A stretch of DNA of 23,825 bases from a virus. The first letter of the stretch is position 1. Each line of letters starts with the position of its first letter. Shown in pieces: positions 7,401-13,669 of the stretch. A program made the translations under genes and the position numbers. The stretch is taken from the IMG/VR virus record IMGVR_UViG_3300043776_000020, positions 1 to 23,825 of that record, one strand, 5' to 3'. The notes below the pieces were generated by a model. The model saw nothing but the letters and a program-made list of their open reading frames with translations, had not been told where the DNA came from and searched no databases.

Positions 7401-9197
7401 ATTATAATAGATCATCGATCCTTCGGAAACATTCGGGGCTAGAGCATTAAAGGCTGCGGCTTGAGTCGTCTGCCCCGTTCCACCGCCTCCGATGGAGACG
7501 GTGGAGAACGATGGGTAGGATGAGGCTCCGTTCGAAACCAGGGGAATCCCTGCCGTGCTCGAGGGCGAGACCCCGCCGATGGCCGTCCCGTTCGAGAAGA
7601 CGGAGACTTGGTATTGGCTCGGCGAGCCGCTGGTTGAGACGTTCCCTCCACCCGAAGGCGTGCCGCAGAGCAGCGCTCCTGATGTGTTGAGCGAATTCAC
7701 GAATTGCCCCGTCGAGCACGTATAAGATAGAACTCCTCCCGGCAAGGTCGCAGTCGGGAATGGAAGCTGGGAATTTAGGACGAACCCGCTGATGTTCGAG
7801 AACGAAGGCTGCGCGAGGTGGAGGTTCCCGGCCGTGTCCAAATATTGGACGAACTCGTTCGCCGTCTGCGCGACCGCCTCGACTCCCCCTAGGGTGGAGA
7901 CCGTCGGGGCTGGCATCAAGGATGCTGGAAGGCTCGATTGCCCCTGAAGGGTCGTGGCTCCGGTCCAGATAGCGATCTGGCCGTTCGTCGGGGTTCCGGA
8001 GTTCGACACGTTCCCAGCTCCCGCCGGAGTGCCGCAGAGGGCGTTGCCGTTCACCGCGATCCCGGTGGCGAACTGCCCGGTCGAGCAGGCCGTCGGGGTT
8101 GTGGCGAGGCTGGTCGCGGTCGCCGCGTTGCCGGTCGTTGATTGGTTGAGCGTCGGCACCATCGCCGGGGTGATCGAGCAGAAAGAGGGGTTCCCCGATC
8201 CCGCTCCGCAGTTTCCGAAAATCACGTTCGCGATCTGCGACCCGAACTGGCTGCCCGTGAGGAATTGCCAGCTCGGCAGAGTCCCATTCGACGTCATGAC
8301 GGTGTTCGCCACCCCGATCGGAAGGCGAGAATTCCCGGAAAGGTAGTAGAAGGTGATGTCGCCCTCGGTCGTGTTGGGCGAGAGGGCGTTGTACGATGCA
8401 GGCGCCGTGGTCTGTCCCGTCCCCCCGTTTGCGAGGGACACCGGGTTCCAGCCCGAGGGGAGCTGCGTGCTGGCGAGCGATCCCGAAAAGTTCGTGAACG
8501 CGGGCTGCGAGCAGTTCGCGTTGCCGGACGCCGCCACGCCCGTCGAGAAGTTGTTGGTCGAGCATTGGGTCGGAGCCGAAGCCAAGGCGGTCGCGGTCGA
8601 GGCGTTCCCGGTAGTGCTCTGATTCAGAGTGGGCACCATCGCGGCCGTGAGCGAGCAGTAGGAGGGAGTAGCTGAACCGGTGCCGCAGTTTCCGAGAACC
8701 GTGTTCGCCGAAGCTGAGGACCAGGTGACATTGAAGGACCCCGAAGTCGTGATCGGAGTTCCAGACACCGTGAAGACGGACGGCATCGAGAGGCCGGCGC
8801 TGATTACCGTCCCGCTTCCCCCTCCGCCGCTCGCGCACCCGGTGGTCGTGATGTTGAGATTCGAATCGATGCAGACCGTCGTCCCGGAGGCTCCCGAGAG
8901 CGTGCCGGCCGTGACCACCTCCGTCGTGTTCCCGCTGAAAGAGGCGATGCAGAGCTTCGATGCGACGCAGAACTCGGCCGCGGTCACGTTCCCCGTGAAG
9001 CTCGCGCTCGGCAGCGAGATCCCGCCAGATAAGAGGAGGTCGAGCCGGTTGAGGTCGTAGTTGATCGGGACCTGCCAATTCGACTGGTTGTAGGCTGGGA
9101 CCTGGAGTTGGATGTTCGGCGTCACAGTCGGGCTGCTCTGCGCCAGCGCCTTGGACGCATAGAGGATAAATCCGAGAACCAGCATGAATTTTCGCAT
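4419..9197 (-). CDS. Giant tailspike-like protein: signal peptide, Cys repeats, pectate-lyase beta-helix
   Basis: A 1592-residue protein. The ATG at 9197 overlaps the upstream stop (ATGA) and starts a Sec-type signal peptide, so the long upstream extension of the frame is rejected. Residues 20-60 (NIQLQVPAYNQSNWQVPINY, then a DLNRLDLLLSGG stretch) look like a fibre attachment segment. Residues of about 60-950 are low-complexity modules with five copies of a TGNAATA...C...GNANC repeat and two GGTGQTT fibre motifs. From about residue 1010 a Pectate_lyase_3-like beta-helix begins (VLPFGADPTGATS, GTVLVPAGTYLIS) and extends to about 1310. A carbohydrate-binding-like beta-sandwich (NLVSDPGF...YWTPGSGW) and a C-terminal domain follow. 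The likely role is polysaccharide binding or depolymerisation at the host surface. Catalytic residues cannot be assigned by eye. Confidence 0.9.
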   Translation of the reverse strand: MRKFMLVLGFILYASKALAQSSPTVTPNIQLQVPAYNQSNWQVPINYDLNRLDLLLSGGISLPSASFTGNVTAAEFCVASKLCIASFSGNTTEVVTAGTLSGASGTTVCIDSNLNITTTGCASGGGGSGTVISAGLSMPSVFTVSGTPITTSGSFNVTWSSASANTVLGNCGTGSATPSYCSLTAAMVPTLNQSTTGNASTATALASAPTQCSTNNFSTGVAASGNANCSQPAFTNFSGSLASTQLPSGWNPVSLANGGTGQTTAPASYNALSPNTTEGDITFYYLSGNSRLPIGVANTVMTSNGTLPSWQFLTGSQFGSQIANVIFGNCGAGSGNPSFCSITPAMVPTLNQSTTGNAATATSLATTPTACSTGQFATGIAVNGNALCGTPAGAGNVSNSGTPTNGQIAIWTGATTLQGQSSLPASLMPAPTVSTLGGVEAVAQTANEFVQYLDTAGNLHLAQPSFSNISGFVLNSQLPFPTATLPGGVLSYTCSTGQFVNSLNTSGALLCGTPSGGGNVSTSGSPSQYQVSVFSNGTAIGGVSPSSTAGIPLVSNGASSYPSFSTVSIGGGGTGQTTQAAAFNALAPNVSEGSMIYYNSGTNKALAVGSSNQFIYSNGTDPVWGPLTGSGFGSQSQSLFLASPSSVSGNPSFRSIVITDLPGNGSTIFNGASCQLGGTCSIAFQTNGNGNSSVTGINFVTSTSNSVGLIATPSNPTGNQIKFEISGTYTGTASTASALAATPTQCSGSSFSTGIAASGNANCVGSQSQNMVYASPASGTGSPSFRLLTSGDLPSTIASNTSGNSSTATALAATPAQCPASQFSTGIAANGNANCGIPAGGVSASGTPASGQVAQWTSASQIQGTTISAILGSQAASQFFASPSGASGNLSPRSIVASDLPASITSSTSGTAATATSLAALPTSCSAGQVAAGILANGNATGCVATATNPMTALGDVIYGGTSGASTRLAGNATTVNKVLVSTGTGSASQAPVWNNKPALAVEDNCGQVCNVLPFGADPTGATSSSAAFTSTIAALPATGYDSSHRGTVLVPAGTYLISTTVLLPPAVMLRCDPGATLSISASIGFDQNAYDALGVQDTNWDEPGGVEGCNVQKSGSTSPMIAIQTGDVGGLRYEHNYFLNFSGSGDTAIQVVNKNYFTEHGRYQSNLFEQCSNSITFKVACVASTNCKNSFLYSWIDMTHLGTTYGAASNGINLVSGPDVSGTTVGALLDNSHVKIHANLDSGSGYNQAIVMVDSLSQFTNNFLDINWEDNGSDNAKAYWFYSNNGSAPNWGNFGLAGGNSYPASIGTIPMSAPPVNLVSDPGFRDGNAYWTPGSGWSVGSGGPNGLNYYYVTGTGSASTAGYLDSIAQATPKSSTLCYSLYIDASHVTSGSIIISLSDTNLSGTNYSYGSVAAGFKGSVGNACFTSTSSGLLFWSIQPNGATIASGQQLIVSAPMLSINQLEPYIDSQGSPQQGPALSNVLSVTVGNGESSTVNIGCATMILVTGPSASFQIDGFTLGSSCGPANGWPLTVLNMTTQTMTINNNDANAPTGTKIWTYTGASVPQNGDLGSSSTYVYETEYGYWRLLSHIP
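6369..6482 (-). repeat. TGNA/GNANC repeat 5 of tailspike-like giant
   Basis: A 38-residue unit, SSTSGTAATATSLAALPTSC, ending ILANGNATGC. This is the form closest to the units in the next giant protein. Confidence 0.75.
6693..6803 (-). repeat. TGNA/GNANC repeat 4 of tailspike-like giant
   Basis: A 37-residue unit, SNTSGNSSTATALAATPAQC, ending IAANGNANC. Confidence 0.75.
6909..7013 (-). repeat. TGNA/GNANC repeat 3 of tailspike-like giant
   Basis: A shorter 35-residue unit with STASALAATPTQCSG and ending IAASGNANC. The TLNQ lead-in is replaced. Confidence 0.7.
8034..8153 (-). repeat. TGNA/GNANC repeat 2 of tailspike-like giant
   Basis: A 40-residue unit, TLNQSTTGNAATATSLATTP, ending NGNALC, with the same Cys spacing as repeat 1. 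Confidence 0.8.
8511..8630 (-). repeat. TGNA/GNANC repeat 1 of tailspike-like giant
   Basis: A 40-residue unit, TLNQSTTGNASTATALASAP then a Cys, then STGVAASGNANC. Two Cys lie 17 residues apart. Confidence 0.8.
9141..9197 (-). other. Predicted Sec signal peptide of the tailspike-like giant
   Basis: Nineteen residues: MRK, a hydrophobic core FMLVLGFILYAS, then Ala-Leu-Ala before Gln. Layout and cleavage site match the signal of the next giant gene, so a chance hydrophobic start is unlikely. Confidence 0.75.
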
Positions 9198-9901
9198 CAG
9201 AGTTGCTCCACCCTCACATGAAGATCGTAGACGCTGGTTCCGCCGCCAGCACTCCATGCCGCAGACACGGTAAGGCTCAAGACGGAATCGACGAAGATCA
9301 TCGCGGACCCCGAAGAGCTTCCGCCGGACGTCGGGAATCCAAAAGAGGGTATGACTATCGCGCTGTAAGAAGTGGAAGTCCCCGCTATGGTTTGGTCCCA
9401 ACCCACGCTCACGGAAAGAGACGGAGTCCCGGTCGTGAGGCTCATCGCCGCCTCGGCCCGCACCAAGTAGGCTCCCGAGCCGGGAAGAGAGAGGTTGATG
9501 ACCGCCCCGTTCACCGTCATCCCCTTCTGGTCGAACCTGTAGATGATCTGCGCCAAGCTGGAGAGTTGGTTCGTCGTGAGCAGCCCGGCCGCCTGGAAGC
9601 TGACTGCCCCGATCCCGCCCTTGCTGATTGGAAGAGGCATGTCGGCGTTGGTGAGGATGTTGGACAGGACGGTGGCGAGGGCGCCGAGGTTCGAGTCGCT
9701 CGTGCTGTAGCCCTTCGCGGCCAGCATATTCGCGAAGGCCGTGACGAACGTTGACCACTGGTAAAAGGCTTTGTTGGCAAGAACGCTCGCGAAGATCGAG
9801 TTAGTTGTGGCCCCTCCGGAGCGCTGGGCATCCGCAGTATATTGCGCATCATCTTCGGCGTTCGCTAGATTCGGGTTGAAAACCAAAAAATTTGTGCTCA
9901 T
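9197..9901 (-). CDS. Tail fibre-like protein, 234 aa
   Basis: It starts at ATG 9901 with GAGGT six bases upstream, right after the DUF2612 gene; its stop overlaps the giant gene's start (ATGA). The N-terminal half (about 1-85: VFNPNLANAEDDAQYTADAQ, R-GG, then a LANKAFYQWSTF-type helix) resembles the N-terminal part of phage fibres that attach to the baseplate. The C-terminal half (about 125-234) is rich in alternating beta-strands (AYLVRAEAAMSL, SLSVSVGWDQ) and reads like a beta-sandwich head. The position between baseplate wedge and tailspike-like giant fits an adaptor or short fibre. The family assignment is from pattern only; no lysis or chaperone function is suggested. Confidence 0.8.
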   Translation of the reverse strand: MSTNFLVFNPNLANAEDDAQYTADAQRSGGATTNSIFASVLANKAFYQWSTFVTAFANMLAAKGYSTSDSNLGALATVLSNILTNADMPLPISKGGIGAVSFQAAGLLTTNQLSSLAQIIYRFDQKGMTVNGAVINLSLPGSGAYLVRAEAAMSLTTGTPSLSVSVGWDQTIAGTSTSYSAIVIPSFGFPTSGGSSSGSAMIFVDSVLSLTVSAAWSAGGGTSVYDLHVRVEQL

Positions 9902-9909
9902 GCTTTACC

Positions 9910-10584
9910 TCACGCCCAGTGGCCCGTGTCCCACCCCGCCACATAAGAATTATCTGCGTCGAACCCAAAAACCGGCTCCGTCGCGAAGACGTAGATGTAG
10001 CCGACAGTTTCTGGCCTCGGGACGACCATGTCGTGCGAGATCAAGTCCTGGAGGATCGACGTGAAGGCCCCGCTTATCAGGATGTTGGCCGTCATGTTCT
10101 GGTTGTCGACGATGACGATCTTCCCTCCGGGGAACAGGTTCTGCCAGAATGAATAGAGGCTCCCCACGAGCCCGTCCCACTGGTTGTTGAAGATCGTCGC
10201 CTTGATGAGCACCCGGTAGGTCGCATCGTCCAAGACCGGACTGACGGAGTTCGACGGCTGGAACGGCACCGTTCGAGAGACTCCGGCGATGGAGCCGAGG
10301 ACGTCGAGCTGAGCGCCCACCGCCACGTCGAGGTCGAACGCCAGGTCCATCGAGACGTAGCACTGCTGGATGTCGCTGAAAAGTTTTAGGCAGAGGTACA
10401 GGAATTGGTTGAACTTCGGGGAGTTCGGATACTGGTAGAAGCTCGTGATGAGCCCCAAGTAGTATCCGATCGGAAGCGCCTCTATCGGGGGGTTGCCCCA
10501 CCCGCCGCCGCCCCACGAGCCCGTTCCGAATGATTCATTTTTAGGATCATTTACTGGATTGATTCGATTAGGAGGGCTAGACAT
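9910..10584 (-). CDS. DUF2612-family baseplate wedge protein, 224 aa
   Basis: Family marks: IGYYLGLITSFYQYPNSPKF near residue 38, then FDLDVAVGAQLDVLGSIAGV (about 85-105), LDDATYRVLIKATIFNNQWDG (about 120-140) and FGFDADN near the C-terminus. DUF2612 proteins are part of simple contractile-tail baseplates, next to the J-like wedge. The start is ATG 10584, with GGGAGGG at 10591-10597. The first 20 codons have GC3 4/20 while the next 20 have 17/20, and a second version of this N-terminus lies stranded at 11522-11563 on the other side of an HNH endonuclease gene. The present 5' end therefore appears to be a replacement. The rest of the protein looks intact, so it is probably functional. Confidence 0.9.
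   Translation of the reverse strand: MSSPPNRINPVNDPKNESFGTGSWGGGGWGNPPIEALPIGYYLGLITSFYQYPNSPKFNQFLYLCLKLFSDIQQCYVSMDLAFDLDVAVGAQLDVLGSIAGVSRTVPFQPSNSVSPVLDDATYRVLIKATIFNNQWDGLVGSLYSFWQNLFPGGKIVIVDNQNMTANILISGAFTSILQDLISHDMVVPRPETVGYIYVFATEPVFGFDADNSYVAGWDTGHWA
10525..10584 (-). other. Recoded AT-rich 5' tract of the DUF2612 gene
   Basis: Codons 1-20 use mostly A/T third bases, unlike the gene body. They encode INPVNDPKN, matching INPANDPRN in the stranded remnant at 11522-11563. Of the seven amino acids identical between these two nine-residue stretches, five use a different, synonymous codon here. This fits a resistant copy of the endonuclease target brought in with the HNH gene. Confidence 0.7.
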
Positions 10585-10607
10585 GTGAATCCCTCCCATG
10601 ATAGAAT
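10578..10607 (+). promoter_or_regulatory. Candidate sigma70-type promoter for the HNH gene
   Basis: TAGACA (10578-10583) and TAGAAT (10602-10607), each one mismatch from consensus, are 18 bases apart and point toward the HNH start at 10643. The -35 box lies inside the first codons of the divergent DUF2612 gene. A dedicated promoter is expected because this gene opposes the tail operon. Confidence 0.4.
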
Positions 10608-10621
10608 GGGGATGGTTGTGA

Positions 10622-10637
10622 AGCCGTGGAGGCGGCT
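10622..10637 (+). promoter_or_regulatory. Small hairpin presenting the HNH ribosome binding site
   Basis: AGCCG (10622-10626) can pair with CGGCT (10633-10637), leaving a six-base loop TGGAGG that contains the GGAGG ribosome binding site of the HNH gene (ATG at 10643). A five-pair stem is weak, so a regulatory effect is only possible. Confidence 0.3.
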
Positions 10638-10642
10638 ATCGC

Positions 10643-11506
10643 ATGAACCTGACAACTCAGGAAACCATCCCCGCATTTGATAATAGCACCATAGATCGTT
10701 TTTGGGGAAAAGTTGACAAGAACGGACCCGTTCCCGACTTCTCCCCCGAGCTTGGACCTTGCTGGATTTATCTTGCGGGCAAGGACAAGGACGGATATGG
10801 ACAATTTTCCGTCAAATACAAGAACTTCAGGGCGCACCGCTTCGCTTTTTTGATTACGAAGGGACCCATCCCCGAAGGTTTTCAGCCCGATCATTTGTGC
10901 CGAGTTCATCCTTGCGTGAGGCCGGATCATTTGGAATTCGTAACTATAAGGGAGAATGCGCTCAGGGGGATCGCTCCCCTGATTCGGGAAAGAAAAGCAT
11001 TTTGCAAGCGGGGCCATGAATTGACTGACGAGAATTGCTATCAACGTCAAGATAGGTACGGCCAGCGAGAATGCCGAGCTTGCGCGCTTGAAAGAACATC
11101 TGAGTGGAAAAGGAATCATCGCCATCCGAGACAGATAAAGACTCATTGCCCTCATGGGCATGAATTTACCGAAGAAAATACTCGCGTGAGGCCGGGTAAC
11201 GGCAGAGAATGCCGAATCTGCATTCGGTTGCGAGTGGCTGAATACAAAAGGAAAAAGAGAATTGCGCGAGGGCCGGTGAATAGAAAAAAGACTTACTGTA
11301 AAAATGGCCATGAATTGACGGAAGCGAATTGCTACTATCGCCCGGATCGCCCAGGAGATCGAGAGTGCAGGATTTGCTTGCTGGCCAGAGTTGGGAAATA
11401 TAGTAAGGAACATCCCCTGACAAGAGAACAGCAACTTCGTCAGAATTCCAGAGAACGCGCCAGACGCAATTCTCCAAATCCAAGAGGTCCGTATAAAACC
11501 TCGTAG
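10643..11506 (+). CDS. HNH homing endonuclease with three CxxxH/CxxC zinc motifs, 287 aa
   Basis: The only plus-strand gene. Residues 40-107 form an HNH_3-like nuclease: CWIYLAG...GYGQF, AHRFAF (about 64-69), PDHLCRVHPCVRPDHL (82-97) with His84, Cys86, Cys91 and His96, then REN at 103-105. Three tandem zinc motifs follow with Cys and His at 121/125/144/147, 169/173/190/193 and 219/223/242/245, each shaped C-x3-H-E ... C-x2-C. They probably bind DNA. The C-terminus is basic. The gene lies between the J-like and DUF2612 wedge genes, opposite the operon, and its borders coincide with a split copy of the DUF2612 start. It is a selfish mobile gene rather than a tail component. A GGAGG lies ahead of ATG 10643. 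Confidence 0.92.
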   Translation: MNLTTQETIPAFDNSTIDRFWGKVDKNGPVPDFSPELGPCWIYLAGKDKDGYGQFSVKYKNFRAHRFAFLITKGPIPEGFQPDHLCRVHPCVRPDHLEFVTIRENALRGIAPLIRERKAFCKRGHELTDENCYQRQDRYGQRECRACALERTSEWKRNHRHPRQIKTHCPHGHEFTEENTRVRPGNGRECRICIRLRVAEYKRKKRIARGPVNRKKTYCKNGHELTEANCYYRPDRPGDRECRICLLARVGKYSKEHPLTREQQLRQNSRERARRNSPNPRGPYKTS

Positions 11507-11522
11507 CCCACTGCATTGTGGG
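11507..11522 (+). terminator. Possible terminator hairpin directly after the HNH stop
   Basis: CCCAC (11507-11511), loop TGCATT, GTGGG (11518-11522), followed by TTTCTC on the plus strand only. It starts on the base after the HNH stop codon. The short stem and broken T-run make it weak. On the minus strand no T-run follows, so operon transcription should pass. Confidence 0.35.
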
Positions 11523-11563
11523 TTTCTCGGGTCGTTCGCCGGATTGATCGCGCCGTTGCTCAT
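11522..11563 (-). pseudogene. Stranded 5' fragment of the original DUF2612 wedge gene
   Basis: An ATG at 11563, four bases after the J-like gene's stop, opens 14 codons reading MSNGAINPANDPRN. This matches the start of the intact DUF2612 protein (MSSPPNRINPVNDPKN). The remnant has the GC-rich codon use of the operon (GC3 about 12 of 16 codons including the next two), and similarity stops at the border of the HNH insert. It is best read as the pre-insertion start of that gene. Confidence 0.75.
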
Positions 11564-11567
11564 TCTC

Positions 11568-13037
11568 TTAAACCGCCGCCACCGCGACGTTGTTCGCCGA
11601 AGTCTGCGCCACCTGATAGAACAACAATGAGAGGTCGGTCGTCCCGGTCGGCGCCACCTGAGTGAGGTTGAGATAGCAGCCGTGTCCGGTTCCCCCCGTC
11701 GTCGCGTAGTTCGTCCCCACCGTGTATCCGCTTCCCCCGGAGGTCGCCACCGGGGAGATCCCCGTCACCGTCCCGCTTCCCGTGATCTGAGTCACGGTGA
11801 ACGTCCCTCCGCTCGCTCCGCCACCCTCGACCACCGTCAGAACGTCGCCGAGCGTGTATCCGGTCCCGTTGGCGTTGATCGTGGCGGTGAACGCCGCGAG
11901 AGCGGTGTTGCCGAGTGTGATGCTCTTGATGCTGAACTGGGGATTCGAGAGGTTTGGGGTGGCCGACATCGCCGCCGCGTAGAGGGCCGAGATGGTGATC
12001 TCGTCCCCAATCCCCAGGCCGTTCAAGTAATTTACCACGGCCGATTGGATGGAACTCAAGGTCGCGGTGGTGAACCCCGCCAGGCCGTGCGCCTGGATGC
12101 CGACGTAGATCGCGTAGTAGGTCGGCTCGTAGAACGAGATGTTCATCGTCTGGTTCGTGTTCGGGTCCGTCACCGTCACCGTCGTCGTCCCGTTCGTCAG
12201 CGGGCCGATCCCGCGGTTGTTATAGATGGCCTGCGCTATGGCGGACTGAGTCGAGCCCTCCACGACGCAGGTGATGGAGTGAGCGGGAAGCCCGGAGGGA
12301 AGCGGGGCGTAGGCCGGGTATCCGTAGACTGTCGAGCCGTCGCTCGTCGCCGCCGTTGGGTTCTCGTAGAACGCCGACCTCCCCACGCCAGGAAGGGCTT
12401 CTATCGCCGCGATGGTCCCGGCGAGCCTCGTCTCCGAGGGAAGAGCCACGGAGTTGGCTTGGCGCGCCCTCAAGGCCGAATCCGCTTCGACGGGGAGCCC
12501 GGCGTCGGCCGCCGCGCCGTTCGTGACAGAAGCCCAGCCACCCACCGGGGTGGCGATGATGTCGATGTCTCCCGGCTCGGCAGCGATGGCGCCGGGAGTC
12601 GTGCAGACCGCCGCCACCAAAAGAGACCCTCCGGTTGGGATCGTCACCTGAGACGGAAGAGCCCACAGATATCCGTTCACATCCTGAGCCGCTCCGTTGT
12701 TGATCACCGTCCCCGCTGCCCCAACGACCGTCAAGACGGCGGTTGAGAACGTATAGGGGAGCCGGGCGATGCCGTTCATCTTTACGATGCCGTCGAGCCC
12801 GCTCCCCACGGCCGTGGCCGGGCTCCTCTGGTTGTAGGCGAGCTGGAGCCCCTGGTTGCAGTCGTTCGCGAGCAGGGCGATGAGGGACAAAAGCTGGTAC
12901 GGCTGGCTGTCGCTCGCAACGTACTGATTTTGGCCGTAAATCTGCAAGTAACCCTGAATGAGATAGTTCAGGATCGCGCTGTAGCTTGGAACAGATAGGC
13001 CTGGGGGTCCGATGCTGGGAGCTGAATATCCGCCCAT
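11568..13037 (-). CDS. Baseplate J / gp47-like wedge protein with an inserted GTGY module, 489 aa
   Basis: The length, the N-terminal SYSAILNYLIQGYLQIYGQN segment, a central region about 185-360 (ADSALRARQANSVALPSETR, then LPGVGRSAFYENPTAATSDG, AHSITCVVEG, QAIYNNRGIGPLTNG) and its place after a gp25-like gene identify a Baseplate_J/gp47 wedge. This protein joins the gp25-like wedge and the peripheral wedge in the baseplate ring. Residues of about 386-460 are a Gly-rich module (GTGYTLGDVLTV ... GGSGYTVGTNYATTGGTGHG) that interrupts the C-terminal region and recurs in the tail sheath. The ATG at 13037 overlaps the gp25-like stop by one base (TAATG). Confidence 0.93.
   Translation of the reverse strand: MGGYSAPSIGPPGLSVPSYSAILNYLIQGYLQIYGQNQYVASDSQPYQLLSLIALLANDCNQGLQLAYNQRSPATAVGSGLDGIVKMNGIARLPYTFSTAVLTVVGAAGTVINNGAAQDVNGYLWALPSQVTIPTGGSLLVAAVCTTPGAIAAEPGDIDIIATPVGGWASVTNGAAADAGLPVEADSALRARQANSVALPSETRLAGTIAAIEALPGVGRSAFYENPTAATSDGSTVYGYPAYAPLPSGLPAHSITCVVEGSTQSAIAQAIYNNRGIGPLTNGTTTVTVTDPNTNQTMNISFYEPTYYAIYVGIQAHGLAGFTTATLSSIQSAVVNYLNGLGIGDEITISALYAAAMSATPNLSNPQFSIKSITLGNTALAAFTATINANGTGYTLGDVLTVVEGGGASGGTFTVTQITGSGTVTGISPVATSGGSGYTVGTNYATTGGTGHGCYLNLTQVAPTGTTDLSLLFYQVAQTSANNVAVAAV
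11658..11882 (-). other. GTGY-xxGD module inserted in the J-like wedge protein
   Basis: About 75 residues with paired motifs GTGYTLGDVLTV and GSGYTVGTNYATTGGTGHG. It lies between a normal gp47 C-terminal beta segment and the terminal LSLLFYQVAQ helix, so it looks like a surface insertion. The sheath gene carries a similar module at 21025-21246. Confidence 0.65.
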
Positions 13038-13432
13038 TATGATTGCGCTCCAATCTGGGCTTGCGAGCCGGGGCTGAAGGTGATCGGCACCGTCCCGAAG
13101 GCCGTGATCGCGGTCGCGGAATAAGTCAGCGCCCGGTTCGACGGGTTAAAGGATACCGTCGGGTTCTCCACCCCCGAGACGTAGGGCGTGCCCTGGATCT
13201 GCGCCGTGATTAGAAGATTGATGGCATCCTGGCTCTTCTGCGTGCCCGGGTTGCTCAATATGGACTGGAACATCGGGAGCCCGAGATTGAGGTCCTCCCA
13301 CCACGAACCCTGGAAAAGGTTCAGGCGGGTCAGGATCGCTTGGGTGACGGCGTAGAGGTCCGTCAGCGATGCCTGCCCATTCCAAACCGTGTCGTTTTCC
13401 GCATCGAGCCTCAAATACTGGATGGTCGCCAT
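13037..13432 (-). CDS. gp25/GPW-like baseplate wedge protein, 131 aa
   Basis: The size and the patterns ALTDLYAVTQAIL-like (SLTDLYAVTQAILTRL), GSWWEDLNLGLPMFQSIL (about 42-60), then DAINLLITAQIQGTPYVSGV and a beta-rich C-terminus fit the gp25/GPW wedge family. These proteins connect the baseplate hub to the J-like wedge. It lies directly before the J-like gene, the usual arrangement. The start is ATG 13432, with only a weak AGGGTG upstream; its stop overlaps the next start. Gp25 of T4 was once called a lysozyme, but nothing here supports enzyme activity. Confidence 0.85.
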   Translation of the reverse strand: MATIQYLRLDAENDTVWNGQASLTDLYAVTQAILTRLNLFQGSWWEDLNLGLPMFQSILSNPGTQKSQDAINLLITAQIQGTPYVSGVENPTVSFNPSNRALTYSATAITAFGTVPITFSPGSQAQIGAQS

Positions 13433-13438
13433 GACACC

Positions 13439-13654
13439 CTACTGCTTCGTCGGAAAAATCGCCGGAACGACCGCGATTCTGGATTGCTCCGTCCTCTGCC
13501 GCGTCTCCAAGAAGACCACCTTCGCCATCTCGATCAGCCCGAGGAACATCGGGCCGTCGTTCAGCGGCCCGTGGACGTTGATCTGCTGAGTATTCGGGTC
13601 GAAGTCGATCACGATCCTAACCATCGGCCTGAGTTGCACCGTTCCGTTCGGCAT
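13439..13654 (-). CDS. Small conserved-type phage protein of unknown function, 71 aa
   Basis: It starts at ATG 13654 behind an excellent GGGAGGA (spacing 7) and fits tightly between the spike and gp25-like genes. The protein reads IVIDFDPNTQQINVHGPLND, then GLIEMAKVVFLETRQR, so a short beta-hairpin and one helix are likely. No signal or membrane segment is present. Small proteins with a 'VHGPL...G..EMAK' look occur in other phage tail clusters as far as I recall, but I know of no assigned role. Confidence 0.8.
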   Translation of the reverse strand: MPNGTVQLRPMVRIVIDFDPNTQQINVHGPLNDGPMFLGLIEMAKVVFLETRQRTEQSRIAVVPAIFPTKQ

Positions 13655-13669
13655 CGAAATTCCTCCCTT

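Noticed and set aside
7447-9078. Minus-strand open frame (543 codons) in another frame of the tailspike-like gene
   Set aside because: Composition is Arg/His-rich and it lies inside the better frame with signal peptide and repeats.
9198-9758. N-terminal extension of the tailspike-like frame upstream of ATG 9197
   Set aside because: It overlaps the fibre-like gene in another frame and reads as Arg/His-rich shadow; ATG 9197 has ATGA coupling and a signal peptide.
10577-11563. A real 328-aa protein antisense to the HNH gene
   Set aside because: Only the first 14 codons match a known protein start; the rest mirrors the HNH coding sequence. Kept as remnant plus possible coupling only.
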